Source: Neptunomonas phycophila (lineage in GTDB: Bacteria > Pseudomonadota > Gammaproteobacteria > Pseudomonadales > Balneatricaceae). From it: a DNA stretch of 64,000 nt. The stretch is from positions 2,914,001 through 2,978,000 of the forward strand of contig NZ_MRCI01000001.1 in NCBI RefSeq assembly GCF_001922575.1. Direction: 5' to 3'. The position numbers and the translations under genes were made by a program. Shown here one piece after another: positions 46,366-54,994 of this stretch; position 1 is the first letter of the stretch; each line of letters starts with the position of its first letter. Under the pieces are notes generated by a model, which saw nothing but the letters and a program-made list of their open reading frames with translations, had not been told where the DNA came from and did no database searches.

Positions 46366-48191
46366 CCGTCTATCTCCGCAAAATCAAAAATAGTCGCCCC
46401 TTGTTCTGCACAATTGACCTGACGGCGCATCGGCAAGAACAATTCTCGACCCATCCCTTTATGGTGATCAACAGAAACATCGGGGGCACTCAAACCGCGC
46501 TCTAACCAGCTTTCATCGTCTGCAAGCAAAGTGAGTGTACCGTTAATGGCATCTAAGCGAATAATATCACCGTCTTTCACTTGGCTAAGCGCCCCACCTT
46601 GGTTAGCCTCAGGCCACACATGGATAGCGGCTGGCACTTTACCCGATGCTCCCGACATACGACCATCAGTTACCAGCCCGACCTTAAATCCTTTATCTTG
46701 CAACGTACCCAAATAAGGCGTCAGTTTATGCAACTCAGGCATGCCAATGGCTTTAGGCCCCTGATAACGAACCACCGCAATAAAATCCTTTTCTAACTCA
46801 CCGTTTTTAAACGCCTGCGCTAGTTCATCTTGGTCGTTAAATACAATAGCGGGCGCCTCAACGATTCGATGCTCCTCATCAACTGCTGACACCTTAATGA
46901 CACCGCGGCCCAAGTTACCTTGAAGGACTTTTAATCCACCATCTTTACTGAATGGGTTATCGATTGGGCGCAACACTGTTTCGTCCATAGACTGCGTCAC
47001 ACCTTCACGCCATACCAACTTGCCATTTTCCATGAACGGCTCTTGGGTATAGCGCGACAAGCCTTGACCTACAATGGTCATTACATCTTCGTGCAAGAAC
47101 CCACCAGCCAATAACTGACGCACTAGGAAGCCAACGCCGCCTGCGGCTTGAAAATGGTTAATATCTGCTTGGCCATTTGGATACACACGGGCCAACAACG
47201 GCACAACTGAAGACAAATCAGAAAGGTCATCCCAATCAATAATGATGCCGGCAGCGCGGGCAATTGCGACTAGGTGCATGGTGTGGTTTGTAGAGCCACC
47301 TGTTGCTAACAAAGCGACCGTAGCATTAACAATGGCCTTTTCATCCACTATTTCATACATCGGCGTAAACCGACCATTGCCTGCCGTTAGGCGAATAGAC
47401 TGCTGAGTAGCTTCTTTTGTTAAAGCTTCACGCATAGGCTGGCCAGGATTGATGAACGAACTACCGGGTAAGTGTAGCCCCATCATCTCAACCATCATTT
47501 GGTTACTATTTGCCGTCCCGTAAAAGGTGCACGTACCAGCGCTATGGTATGAGTCCGATTCACACTGTAATAACGCATCGCGATCTACCTTACCTTCCGC
47601 ATACAGCTGACGAATCTTTGCCTTCTCTTTATTCGGCAACCCACTTGGCATAGGCCCTGCCGGTACAAACACAGTTGGCAGATGCCCAAAACGCAATGCA
47701 CCCATTAACAAACCTGGGACAATTTTATCGCACACGCCCAAATATAATGCGGCATCAAACATATTGTGAGACATGCCCACAGCCGTCGCCATCGCGATCA
47801 CGTCGCGGCTAAACAAACTTAATTCCATGCCCGGCTGGCCCTGCGTAACACCATCACACATAGCAGGAACACCACCAGCAAATTGGGCGACCGAGCCCAT
47901 TTCGCGAGCCGCTGCCCGAATCTGCTCGGGATAGTGCTCGAAGGGTTGGTGCGCCGACAGCATGTCGTTATAAGCAGAAATGATGCCGACGTTAACGGCA
48001 TTCATCATCTTTAACGCATTTTTATCTTCCGCGCCACACGCGGCAAAACCGTGCGCTAAATTACCGCAGGCTAATTGAGCGCGGTGAACACCGTCCTCCT
48101 CCGCTCGCTTCATCTGATCGAGGTACGCTGAACGTGAAGCAGCGCTACGTTGTTTGATTCGTGATGTAACTTGCTCAACCACCGTATGCAT
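46362..48191 (-). CDS. edd: 6-Phosphogluconate dehydratase
   Basis: Entner-Doudoroff dehydratase, making KDPG from 6-phosphogluconate. 609 residues, E. coli 603. IlvD/Edd iron-sulfur family; cysteines expected to hold the cluster occur in [10 protein letters not shown] near residue 114 and [14 protein letters not shown] near 218. Other landmarks: [20 protein letters not shown] near 294 and [19 protein letters not shown] near 506. First gene of edd-glk-mutarotase; its upstream region holds nested dyads. Confidence 0.97.
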   Translation of the reverse strand: MHTVVEQVTSRIKQRSAASRSAYLDQMKRAEEDGVHRAQLACGNLAHGFAACGAEDKNALKMMNAVNVGIISAYNDMLSAHQPFEHYPEQIRAAAREMGSVAQFAGGVPAMCDGVTQGQPGMELSLFSRDVIAMATAVGMSHNMFDAALYLGVCDKIVPGLLMGALRFGHLPTVFVPAGPMPSGLPNKEKAKIRQLYAEGKVDRDALLQCESDSYHSAGTCTFYGTANSNQMMVEMMGLHLPGSSFINPGQPMREALTKEATQQSIRLTAGNGRFTPMYEIVDEKAIVNATVALLATGGSTNHTMHLVAIARAAGIIIDWDDLSDLSSVVPLLARVYPNGQADINHFQAAGGVGFLVRQLLAGGFLHEDVMTIVGQGLSRYTQEPFMENGKLVWREGVTQSMDETVLRPIDNPFSKDGGLKVLQGNLGRGVIKVSAVDEEHRIVEAPAIVFNDQDELAQAFKNGELEKDFIAVVRYQGPKAIGMPELHKLTPYLGTLQDKGFKVGLVTDGRMSGASGKVPAAIHVWPEANQGGALSQVKDGDIIRLDAINGTLTLLADDESWLERGLSAPDVSVDHHKGMGRELFLPMRRQVNCAEQGATIFDFAEIDG

Positions 48192-48219
48192 AGGAACTCC
48201 TGCGGTTTTGTCTTTTAAT

Positions 48220-48292
48220 AAAGATCAATTTATCAATTTTGTTTGTAATCTTAATAAAAAAACAAACAAATTTCCGGATAAATTTGATCTTT
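48220..48292. promoter_or_regulatory. Nested dyads in the edd upstream region
   Basis: Outer arms AAAGATCAA (48220-48228) and TTGATCTTT (48284-48292), perfect 9 bases; inner arms TTTGTTTG (48238-48245) and CAAACAAA (48263-48270), perfect 8 bases. TGTAATCTTAATAAA at 48244-48258 matches 10 of 15 positions of a HexR-type consensus. The stretch is very AT-rich and starts 29 bases before the edd ATG, so one or more regulators probably bind here. Confidence 0.5.
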
Positions 48293-48364
48293 TTCGTAAT
48301 ATTTATAAAATAAACCACTATACTGAGTCTATTGGCTGAGATAAAATCTCCCCAAATGAATCCA

Positions 48365-48397
48365 ACTAGTGGCGTTATTCGTAAAAACGACACTAGT
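48365..48397. repeat. Near-perfect 12-base inverted repeat
   Basis: ACTAGTGGCGTT (48365-48376) and AACGACACTAGT (48386-48397), one mismatch, 9-base loop. Either a hairpin in the small-RNA candidate or an operator distal to edd. Confidence 0.6.
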
Positions 48398-48528
48398 ATG
48401 ATCCACCTAGCTACTGATTCAATGCAAGATTATTGTATTTATAAAGTTAGATGAACAGCGCAGGACATAGAGCACATCCTGCGGCGAGAAGGATCAACCT
48501 GTTTCCGTTTGTACTGAAGTACCCTTTG

Positions 48529-48551
48529 AGGAGCCTAATGGCTCCTTTTTT
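48529..48551 (+). terminator. Plus-strand rho-independent terminator without an upstream plus-strand gene
   Basis: AGGAGCC (48529-48535), loop TAAT, GGCTCCT (48540-48546) and a run of T. The T-run is on the plus strand; on the minus strand the stem is followed by CAAAGG, so it is not a good terminator for the leftward genes. Confidence 0.85.
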
Positions 48552-48574
48552 ATTGCCTACAGCAAGCGGCCTCG

Positions 48575-49861
48575 CTAATCAGCAAACGCCAAATCCCTCA
48601 GGAATAGCGCAATTGAAGGGAAAGCGATTAATAAACCTGCAACCACGAGCAGCATCACAATAAATGGCGGCGTACCTTTAATCACCTCCCAATAAGGTCG
48701 CCTAAAAATAGCGATCGCAGTAAATATGTCGCAACCAAACGGCGGTGTAGCGGAACCGATGGCGACTTGTAAGGTAATTAGTACACCCACCAACACAGGA
48801 TCGATTCCGGCGGCCTCAACCAAGGGAGCGAAAATAGGAACCAAGATAAGAATCACCACAATGGGGTCAACAAACATGCAACCTATAAAGAAAGATACAC
48901 AGATTGCTATCATTAACATGATCGGACTTGCATCCGCCAAACCCAGCGATGCAATCAAGGTTTGTGGTATTTGAGCAAACGAAATGATCCACGAGAATGC
49001 CGCACCAGCTGCGACAAGAATAAAGACAACCGCCGTTGTTAACCCTGTTGATTTAGCTATCGCAAACAATGAAGCCAAAGGTAACGAGCGAAAAACAACA
49101 AATTCTAAAATCACAGCATACAACACACACGCAGCCGCAGCTTCGGTTGGGCTAAAGACACCGCCATATATTCCGCCCACAATAATGACCGGAAAGCCTA
49201 AGGGCCACACGGCTTGTTTAATCGCCAGTAAACGCTCTTTTACACTGGACTTTGGCTCGGTGGGCACCTTGTGACGAATTGCGTAAAACACACTATAGGC
49301 AGCAAACATCACCAATATGAGCAAACCAGGCCCAATACCAGCAATAAATAATTCTGAAATGGATGTATTAGACACCACCCCATAAATAATCATTCCGATG
49401 CTGGGAGGGATCAAAAACGCTATATCGCTCGCATTCACAATAAGCGCTAACACGAAGTTATCTTTATAACCGGCTTTTAGCATCTTAGGCCGCAATGAAG
49501 AGCCTACCGCTACAACCGTCGCCTGCGTTGAACCTGACACAGCGCCAAACAAGGTACAGGCCGTTGCCGTGCTGATGGCTAGTCCTCCTTTAAGGTGACC
49601 AATAAAGCTCATGACCATTGCGATTAAACGATCTGCAGACTGACCACGCGTCATAATATCCGCGGCTAAAATAAACATAGGCACAGCAATAAGTGACGCA
49701 GGACGAATACCCGCCATAAACTGCTGGATCATAAAGTTCATCTGATCCAGTCCACCAAACATAAACACAAAGCCGATCATGGCTCCCACAATAAGCGGAA
49801 TCATCATAGGGAAACCCAGCAACAGCAAAACAATCATGGCACCAAGCATCCAAGCCATCAT
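48575..49861 (-). CDS. TRAP transporter large permease, TeaC-like (ectoine type)
   Basis: DctM-family permease, 428 residues, about 12 hydrophobic segments. Landmarks: LFGAVSGSTQATVVAVGSSL near residue 102, IAFLIPPSIGMIIYGVVSNT near 145, GGIYGGVFSPTEAAAACVLY near 230 and IGSATPPFGCDIFTAIAIF near 385. Start overlaps the small-permease stop by 4 bases. Assignment to ectoine/hydroxyectoine rests on the partner binding protein at 50480. No teaD-like universal-stress gene follows. Confidence 0.85.
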   Translation of the reverse strand: MMAWMLGAMIVLLLLGFPMMIPLIVGAMIGFVFMFGGLDQMNFMIQQFMAGIRPASLIAVPMFILAADIMTRGQSADRLIAMVMSFIGHLKGGLAISTATACTLFGAVSGSTQATVVAVGSSLRPKMLKAGYKDNFVLALIVNASDIAFLIPPSIGMIIYGVVSNTSISELFIAGIGPGLLILVMFAAYSVFYAIRHKVPTEPKSSVKERLLAIKQAVWPLGFPVIIVGGIYGGVFSPTEAAAACVLYAVILEFVVFRSLPLASLFAIAKSTGLTTAVVFILVAAGAAFSWIISFAQIPQTLIASLGLADASPIMLMIAICVSFFIGCMFVDPIVVILILVPIFAPLVEAAGIDPVLVGVLITLQVAIGSATPPFGCDIFTAIAIFRRPYWEVIKGTPPFIVMLLVVAGLLIAFPSIALFLRDLAFAD

Positions 49862-50460
49862 AATGATGCCTCCTTCACTGTGTCCGCATGTGCTTCTTTT
49901 ACATCGGTGGATAGATAAATATCGTCACTCAATAGATTTTGCCAAGCAGTCATCGCATATTGGATAGCCGTCACACCCAAACCAATGGGCACCCAGATAT
50001 AAATCCAATACACAGGTACTTGTAACGCGGGTAACACGCGCCCTGAACCTGCGATAGATAATATGTAGCGAGTAGAAAAGTAAGCCAAAGCTGACATAAC
50101 CAGTGCCGTTACCAAACACATTATGATCATCAAAACTTTGCGCCATGATTGAGGCAAGGCGTCATACAGCGCACTCATCCGTATATGACGACCATGCCTA
50201 GCGGCGTAACTTAAGCCAGCAAACGTAATCAACACAATGAGAATACGGTTAACTTCTTCCGTGAAAAACAAGCTATGTTGAAAAACAAAGCGTCCAACCA
50301 CATTAGCGACCGTATTGGTCGCCATTAACAAAACCCCCGCTCCCAGCATAAATGCCTCTACCCGACCAATCCATAAATCCAGCCATCCCAGTACGCCTGG
50401 GGATGAAGAGGGATAAACAACCGCGTAATCCGTATCAGAGTTAGATGGTAGTTTTGACAT
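49858..50460 (-). CDS. TRAP transporter small permease, TeaB-like
   Basis: DctQ-family subunit, 200 residues with four helices. ANVVGRFVFQHSLFFTEEVN after helix 1 is the family signature. A 30-residue hydrophilic N-terminal extension precedes helix 1 and the C-terminal tail is acidic and charged. Lies 19 bases after the binding-protein gene and overlaps the large permease by 4 bases. Confidence 0.87.
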   Translation of the reverse strand: MSKLPSNSDTDYAVVYPSSSPGVLGWLDLWIGRVEAFMLGAGVLLMATNTVANVVGRFVFQHSLFFTEEVNRILIVLITFAGLSYAARHGRHIRMSALYDALPQSWRKVLMIIMCLVTALVMSALAYFSTRYILSIAGSGRVLPALQVPVYWIYIWVPIGLGVTAIQYAMTAWQNLLSDDIYLSTDVKEAHADTVKEASL

Positions 50461-50479
50461 GATGGACGCCCCGTCTACA

Positions 50480-51487
50480 TTACTGCTGCACAGCTTTTAG
50501 ATCGGCTTTAAACTGATCCAAAATAGCTTGTCCACGCTCGCCAGTCATTTCAATAAACTTGGCTTCCACCTCTTGAGCAGCATCACGAAATGGCTGACGT
50601 TGCGCTTGTGTTAAACGGTTAACTTGTATTTCAGGTTTTTGCTCTTTGATTTTCTCCAAAGAGCGCTCACCTAAGCCTTGCTGGTATTCCACAATATGAT
50701 CAAAGGCCGCTTTCATACCATTACGAATCAGAGCCTGATCATCGTCGGACAAGCCATCAAAGAAGGGCTTATTAGCCATGACTGCCGTGGTAAAATTGTT
50801 ATGTCCCGTAAAAGTAATAACATCGGTCACTTCAAACATCTTGGCGGATTCAACCCAGAACATTGGGTTTTCTTGTCCTTGAATAATATTGGTTTGCAGG
50901 CCTCCGTATACTTCTCCCCAAGGCAACGGAGTGGGGGTCGCGCCAAATGCCTTATATGATTCCACCAGCAGTGGGTTAGTCATCACGCGGACTTTAACGC
51001 CATTTAAGTCATCAGGTGTTTCAAAAGGCTCTTTAGTGGTAATGACTACCTCTCCCTCAGGAAACATGCTTAACAGCTCCAAACCTTTCTCGGCATACAC
51101 ATCGACAAAGTCTTCATTAATGGCTTTGCTGTTTCGAAAGAAAGAAACCAACTCATCATGGTTTTCGGGTAATAAATAAGGAATAAAGAAGACTTGAGCC
51201 TCAGGAATGAGCGCCCCAGTAAAGCCGGGCGATTGATCAACAAACTGAAGAATCCCAGCCTGTGCTTGCTCCATAATGTCCGCCGACTCACCTAAGGTGC
51301 CGTAAGGGAAAAGCTGCAAAGAGTGGTCTGAATTTTCCTCGATATACGCTTTGAATTCTTTAGCGTATTCACCTTGAACATCAGTGAGCGACTCTTCAAA
51401 GGCATATCGCCACGTATCCGCCATAGCTCCAACACTCGCAACAGATAATGCACAGGCCGCAACAACCGTTTTTAACTTGAATGACAT
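50480..51487 (-). CDS. TRAP substrate-binding protein, TeaA-like (ectoine type)
   Basis: 335 residues with a signal peptide ending GAMAD near 24. The mature start WRYAFEESLTDVQGEYA, then GESADIMEQAQAGILQFVDQ, PGFTGALIPEAQVFFIPYLL and NPLLVESYKAFGATPTPLPW align, from memory, along the whole length with TeaA of Halomonas elongata, the ectoine/hydroxyectoine receptor. That and the adjacent betaine-choline genes make an osmolyte the best substrate guess, though many close DctP proteins have no tested ligand. Ribosome site GAGGAG supports the ATG. Confidence 0.75.
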   Translation of the reverse strand: MSFKLKTVVAACALSVASVGAMADTWRYAFEESLTDVQGEYAKEFKAYIEENSDHSLQLFPYGTLGESADIMEQAQAGILQFVDQSPGFTGALIPEAQVFFIPYLLPENHDELVSFFRNSKAINEDFVDVYAEKGLELLSMFPEGEVVITTKEPFETPDDLNGVKVRVMTNPLLVESYKAFGATPTPLPWGEVYGGLQTNIIQGQENPMFWVESAKMFEVTDVITFTGHNNFTTAVMANKPFFDGLSDDDQALIRNGMKAAFDHIVEYQQGLGERSLEKIKEQKPEIQVNRLTQAQRQPFRDAAQEVEAKFIEMTGERGQAILDQFKADLKAVQQ

Positions 51488-51838
51488 GCTATCTCCTCAA
51501 TTTGATTCATTCACTATGCTTCTGCTCACGCCGCAATCATCCCATCACGCCGGGCTAAGCCGTCAGAAGCACCAACATACTACTTAGAATATCTAATGAT
51601 TACACATCAAACTAATAGAGATCAAAATATTATTTATAAATAGCGCAAACCGAATTCAACAAAAGGAAACAAAAAGGCTAAAAAAGCCCATTAAATTCAG
51701 AAAATTAGGATAATAAATCAATAGAAGAAGTGCTCAACAACGTGCACAGAGGGAGTTAGAACGCAGGAAGGAATCACACTAAAGCGAAGAAAAATGCGCG
51801 GCCTAAACCAGACCGCTACATTATAAAAGGACTAGCGT
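51488..51838. other. 351-base gap between the TeaA-like gene and choV
   Basis: AT-rich. Should hold the promoter of the TeaABC-like operon and the end of the bet-cho operon. I see no coding gene and no convincing promoter hexamers. Two weak minus-strand hairpins occur: GGCT/AGCC at 51676-51688 with a T-run, and the one at 51790-51821. Confidence 0.6.
51790..51821 (-). terminator. Weak terminator candidate after choV
   Basis: On the minus strand GCGG and CCGC arms flank an 11-base loop, and ATTTTTCTT follows. The stem is short, so this is tentative. Confidence 0.4.
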
Positions 51839-53050
51839 CTAAGCAATCTGCTCTACGATAGGGGAAGAAAAATGCTTGCCGAGCAAAGCATGGTAAAAGT
51901 CTTTATCAGATAGCACGCCTACCATTTTGTCCGCTTCTGCCAATATAACAGCCGTCCCCGTCAAATAAAGTAGCTCCATGGCATTACGCATAGAAATATC
52001 AGGTGACACCATCATGACACTCGTTTCTTTCACTGCATCAAAGCCGTCACCCTCTTTCCAACTGCGTACATTTAGTGGCTCGCCCGAACGACTTACCGAT
52101 ACGACCGAACCGTCATCGGCAAGTTGCACAAGGGTTTCAGTAGACGCATCCAGCAATAACCCCTGTTCAGTTTGCGGTAAATCATTAACATGCGTCATCA
52201 ACGAGGAGCCGCACAGTACATTTAACGGATTAGTATGGGCGACAAAATCCTGAACATACTGATTGCTTGGGTTGAGCACTATATCTTCCGGCTTGCCGTG
52301 CTGAATGATTTTAGCAGACTCCATAATGGCAATATTGGTACCAATTTTGAGCGCTTCATCCAAATCATGACTCACAAATAAAATGGTCTTTTTAAGGCGC
52401 TGCTGCAACTCAATCAGCTCATCTTGCAATTGCGCCCTAATCAAGGGATCCAGCGCCGAAAACGGCTCATCCATTAACAAAATATCGCTATCCATCGCAA
52501 AGGCGCGCGCTAAACCTACGCGCTGCTGCATCCCTCCAGACAGCTCGTGCGGGAACTTATCCTTCCACTCCGTCAAGCCCACCATTTCAAGCTTTTCTAA
52601 TGCTCGGTTTTGGCGTTCTTTTTTGGGCACGTTCTGCATTTCTAGACCAAAAGCTACGTTATCCAACACGCTTAGCCATGGCATCAATGCAAACTTTTGA
52701 AACACCATTGAAACGCGCTTACTGCGCATGTGACGAAGCGTAGCCGCATCACAATTAGCCAGATCCACCACACGATCCCCATCGCGCACTTCCAACTTGC
52801 CTCGGCTAATGGTGTTAAGGCCATTCACTGCGCGCAACAAGCTGGATTTGCCAGAACCTGACAGCCCCATAAGCACACAGATTTCACCTTCTTGTACTTG
52901 AATACTTGCACCTTGCACCCCGACCACATCGCCCGTCAGTTCAAGGATTTGATCACGAGTCTTCCCTTGATCTACTAACGCTAAGGTTTGGGCTTGCTGG
53001 CCACCAAACACAACATCGAGGTTTTCTATATTGATTACTGTTGTCATCAT
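51839..53050 (-). CDS. choV: Choline/betaine ABC transporter ATP-binding protein
   Basis: ATPase of a quaternary-amine importer, 403 residues. Walker A GLSGSGKS at 62-69, signature LSGGMQQRVGLARAF near 170, Walker B DILLMDEPFSALDPL near 190. The long N-terminal region before Walker A (LALVDQGKTRDQILELTGDV) is typical of choline-type ProV proteins. The C-terminus contains a CBS-like region (VMMVSPDISMRNAMELL, KMVGVLSDKDFYHALL) expected to sense ionic strength. Start abuts the permease stop (TAATG). Confidence 0.92.
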   Translation of the reverse strand: MMTTVINIENLDVVFGGQQAQTLALVDQGKTRDQILELTGDVVGVQGASIQVQEGEICVLMGLSGSGKSSLLRAVNGLNTISRGKLEVRDGDRVVDLANCDAATLRHMRSKRVSMVFQKFALMPWLSVLDNVAFGLEMQNVPKKERQNRALEKLEMVGLTEWKDKFPHELSGGMQQRVGLARAFAMDSDILLMDEPFSALDPLIRAQLQDELIELQQRLKKTILFVSHDLDEALKIGTNIAIMESAKIIQHGKPEDIVLNPSNQYVQDFVAHTNPLNVLCGSSLMTHVNDLPQTEQGLLLDASTETLVQLADDGSVVSVSRSGEPLNVRSWKEGDGFDAVKETSVMMVSPDISMRNAMELLYLTGTAVILAEADKMVGVLSDKDFYHALLGKHFSSPIVEQIA

Positions 53051-53895
53051 TAACCCTCTTGCTTGCTGCCTGGCGCTTTACAGATACGGTCCAGAATTAT
53101 AGCGACAAGCACTATGGCCAAACCGGCTTCAAAGCCTTGTGAAATATTGACCGTATTCAGCGCTCGAATAACGGGCTTTCCTAAACCATCCGCACCGACC
53201 AAGGCCGCGATAACAACCATGGACAAAGACAGCATGATGCACTGAGTAATGCCTGCCATGATGCTCGGCATCGCTGCGGGTATTTCTACTTTAAAGAGCA
53301 GCTTAGATGGGCTAGCACCAAAGGCTTTACCCGCCTCAATCAACTCTTCTGGCACCTTACTAATACCCAAGTAAGTCAACCGAATAGGCGCGGCTATCGC
53401 GAATATAATGGTAGAAATTAAACCCGGTACAACGCCTAAGCCAAACAACACTAGCGTAGGGATAAGGTACACAAAGGTCGGGACCGTTTGCATCAAATCC
53501 AAGATAGGACGCATGATAGTGTATAGCCACGGTTTATGAGCCGCTAAGATACCTACAGGCACGCCAATTAAAATGGATAACGCCGTTGCCGTCAGCACCA
53601 AGACTAACGTCTCCAGCATCTCTTCCCAATAACCCAAATTCAGGATGAGTATAAGCGAGGCTACGATAAAAATAACCAAGCCAACACTACGGTGTAAGGC
53701 GTATGCAATTGCCGCGGTAAACGCGACAATTGCCATGGGCGGAAACCATTGGAATAGGTCAACCAGCAAGGTAATAACCCACTCTAATGAAATAGAGATC
53801 GTATCAAAGAACCCTGCCGCATTGAGCGTCAGCCAATCGACAAAACGCTCCATCACATCGCCAAGCGGTAATTTATGATCGGTTAACCAATCCAT
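53050..53895 (-). CDS. choW: Choline/betaine ABC transporter permease
   Basis: ProW-type permease, 281 residues, about six helices. The ATPase-docking EAA loop is KVPEELIEAGKAFGASPSKL near residue 178. TVPTFVYLIPTLVLFGLGVV near residue 140 and MVVIAALVGADGLGKPVIRA near 227 are ProW landmarks. One-base overlap with choV and 15-base gap from choX, so the three are one unit. Confidence 0.93.
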   Translation of the reverse strand: MDWLTDHKLPLGDVMERFVDWLTLNAAGFFDTISISLEWVITLLVDLFQWFPPMAIVAFTAAIAYALHRSVGLVIFIVASLILILNLGYWEEMLETLVLVLTATALSILIGVPVGILAAHKPWLYTIMRPILDLMQTVPTFVYLIPTLVLFGLGVVPGLISTIIFAIAAPIRLTYLGISKVPEELIEAGKAFGASPSKLLFKVEIPAAMPSIMAGITQCIMLSLSMVVIAALVGADGLGKPVIRALNTVNISQGFEAGLAIVLVAIILDRICKAPGSKQEG

Positions 53896-53910
53896 ATAGT
53901 TTCTCTCCGC

Positions 53911-54882
53911 TTACTGTTGCAGGTATTCAAGTACCGCAACTTCGCCAGATTTAGAGCCATCCAACGTCGTTACTCCATCTAACCACGTGCTCAATACAGC
54001 TGGGTTAGCTTGTAACCATTCACGAGCAGCAACTTCTGGCTTTTGGTTATCATCTAGAATACTACCCATGACTTCGTTTTCCATCATTAGCGTAAACTCT
54101 AGGTTTGACAACAACTTACCCATATTTGGACAAGCTTGCGTGTAGCCTTTTGTAACGTTTGTGTGGACACTCGCACCGCCATAGTTAGGACCAAAGAAAT
54201 CGTCACCACCATCAAGGTATTTCAAATCGAAGTTAGCGTTCATTGGATGTGGCTCCCAACCTAAGAACACAATCCACTCATTACGGCGGATAGCTCGGCT
54301 GACTTGCGACATCATGCCTGCTTCACTGGACTCAACCAATGAGAAATCCTTGAGGTCAAAAGCATTGTCATCAATCATGCTCTGGATAAGGCGGTTACCA
54401 TCGTTACCTGGCTCAATACCATATAAGCGGCCTTTAAACTCATCCTGATACTTAACGATATCAGCAAAGGAATGAACACCCGCATCGTATACATACGAAG
54501 GTACGGCTAAGGTGTATTTTGCCCCTTCAAGGTTTGCGCGAACCGTCTCAACAGTTCCAGCCTCACGGTAAGGCGCGATATCCGCTTCCATAGTTGGCAT
54601 CCAGTTGCCTAAGAAGACATCGATATCACCATTGGCAAGTGATGTGTACGTTACAGGCACGGACAAGAGTTGAGTTGTTGGCTTGTAACCCAATGCCGTT
54701 ACAATCTCGCTAGTAATAGCTGTGGTGGCTGTGATATCTGTCCAACCTACATCTGAAAAGCGAACGTTCTGGCAATCAGCCGCTGCTACTGTGCCTGAGA
54801 CTAATAAACCCGCACTCAATGCCATACTGGCGGCTAGTTGAGTAAATGTCCGTTTAGGTGCTGCTTGTGATATCTTTTTCAT
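53911..54882 (-). CDS. choX: Choline-binding periplasmic protein
   Basis: Substrate receptor of the importer, 323 residues, signal peptide ending VAAAD near 36. VRFSDVGWTDITATTAITSE, GDIDVFLGNWMPTMEADIAP and NLEGAKYTLAVPSYVY match ChoX/BetX proteins for choline rather than betaine-type ProX. The cysteines CQNVR and ACPNMG probably pair. Downstream of betA after a gap that holds a palindrome and a long hairpin. Gene order betI-betB-betA-X-W-V matches the Vibrio betIBA-proXWV operon. Confidence 0.92.
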   Translation of the reverse strand: MKKISQAAPKRTFTQLAASMALSAGLLVSGTVAAADCQNVRFSDVGWTDITATTAITSEIVTALGYKPTTQLLSVPVTYTSLANGDIDVFLGNWMPTMEADIAPYREAGTVETVRANLEGAKYTLAVPSYVYDAGVHSFADIVKYQDEFKGRLYGIEPGNDGNRLIQSMIDDNAFDLKDFSLVESSEAGMMSQVSRAIRRNEWIVFLGWEPHPMNANFDLKYLDGGDDFFGPNYGGASVHTNVTKGYTQACPNMGKLLSNLEFTLMMENEVMGSILDDNQKPEVAAREWLQANPAVLSTWLDGVTTLDGSKSGEVAVLEYLQQ

Positions 54883-54914
54883 GAAATACCTTTCCTATTG
54901 CTCTTTTAGTTATA

Positions 54915-54930
54915 CAGAACATATGTTCTG
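54915..54930. promoter_or_regulatory. 16-base perfect palindrome upstream of choX
   Basis: CAGAACATATGTTCTG, 33 bases before the choX ATG, adjacent to a minus-strand TATAAC. Likely operator for an internal promoter of choXWV; the factor is unknown. Confidence 0.5.
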
Positions 54931-54943
54931 CAGACTCATCACC

Positions 54944-54983
54944 GCCGACTAAGCCGTGCAAAGCTCCGCACGGCTTAGTCGGC
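54944..54983 (-). other. 16-base perfect stem-loop between betA and choX
   Basis: Arms at 54944-54959 and 54968-54983 (GCCGACTAAGCCGTGC and its complement), loop of 8 bases, beginning 12 bases after the betA stop. No T-run follows. Very stable; may protect betIBA mRNA or halt polymerase in part before choXWV. Confidence 0.8.
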
Positions 54984-54994
54984 AGAAGTTGAGC

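Larger units (their letters stand above)
48331..48552 (+). ncRNA. Candidate small RNA on the plus strand
   Basis: A strong plus-strand terminator (48529-48551) has no plus-strand gene in front of it, since both flanking genes read leftward. Upstream is a TATACT box at 48319-48324, a 12-base stem ACTAGTGGCGTT / AACGACACTAGT (48365-48397, one mismatch), then a CGCAGGA/TCCTGCG stem and an AAGGA in a predicted single-stranded stretch. A second weak promoter (TTCAAT, 16 bases, TATAAA at 48440) would give a transcript of only about 100 bases. The 5' end is a guess; the terminator is firm. Confidence 0.4.
48192..48574. other. 383-base gap between edd and the TeaC-like gene
   Basis: Holds the edd control region (48220-48292), a near-perfect 12-base inverted repeat (48365-48397), a hairpin CGCAGGA/TCCTGCG (48459-48483 approximately), a palindromic GTACTGAAGTAC and a plus-strand terminator. 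No protein-coding gene is supported. See the small-RNA candidate. Confidence 0.7.

Noticed and set aside
48452-48552. tRNA-like or 4.5S-like RNA in the edd-TeaC gap
   Set aside because: Stems do not form a cloverleaf and the 4.5S core motif is absent; kept only as an unclassified small-RNA candidate.
51547-51566. Sequence resembling one arm of the betA-choX hairpin (CTAAGCCGT)
   Set aside because: Only a short shared core and no second arm; not enough to call a repeat family.
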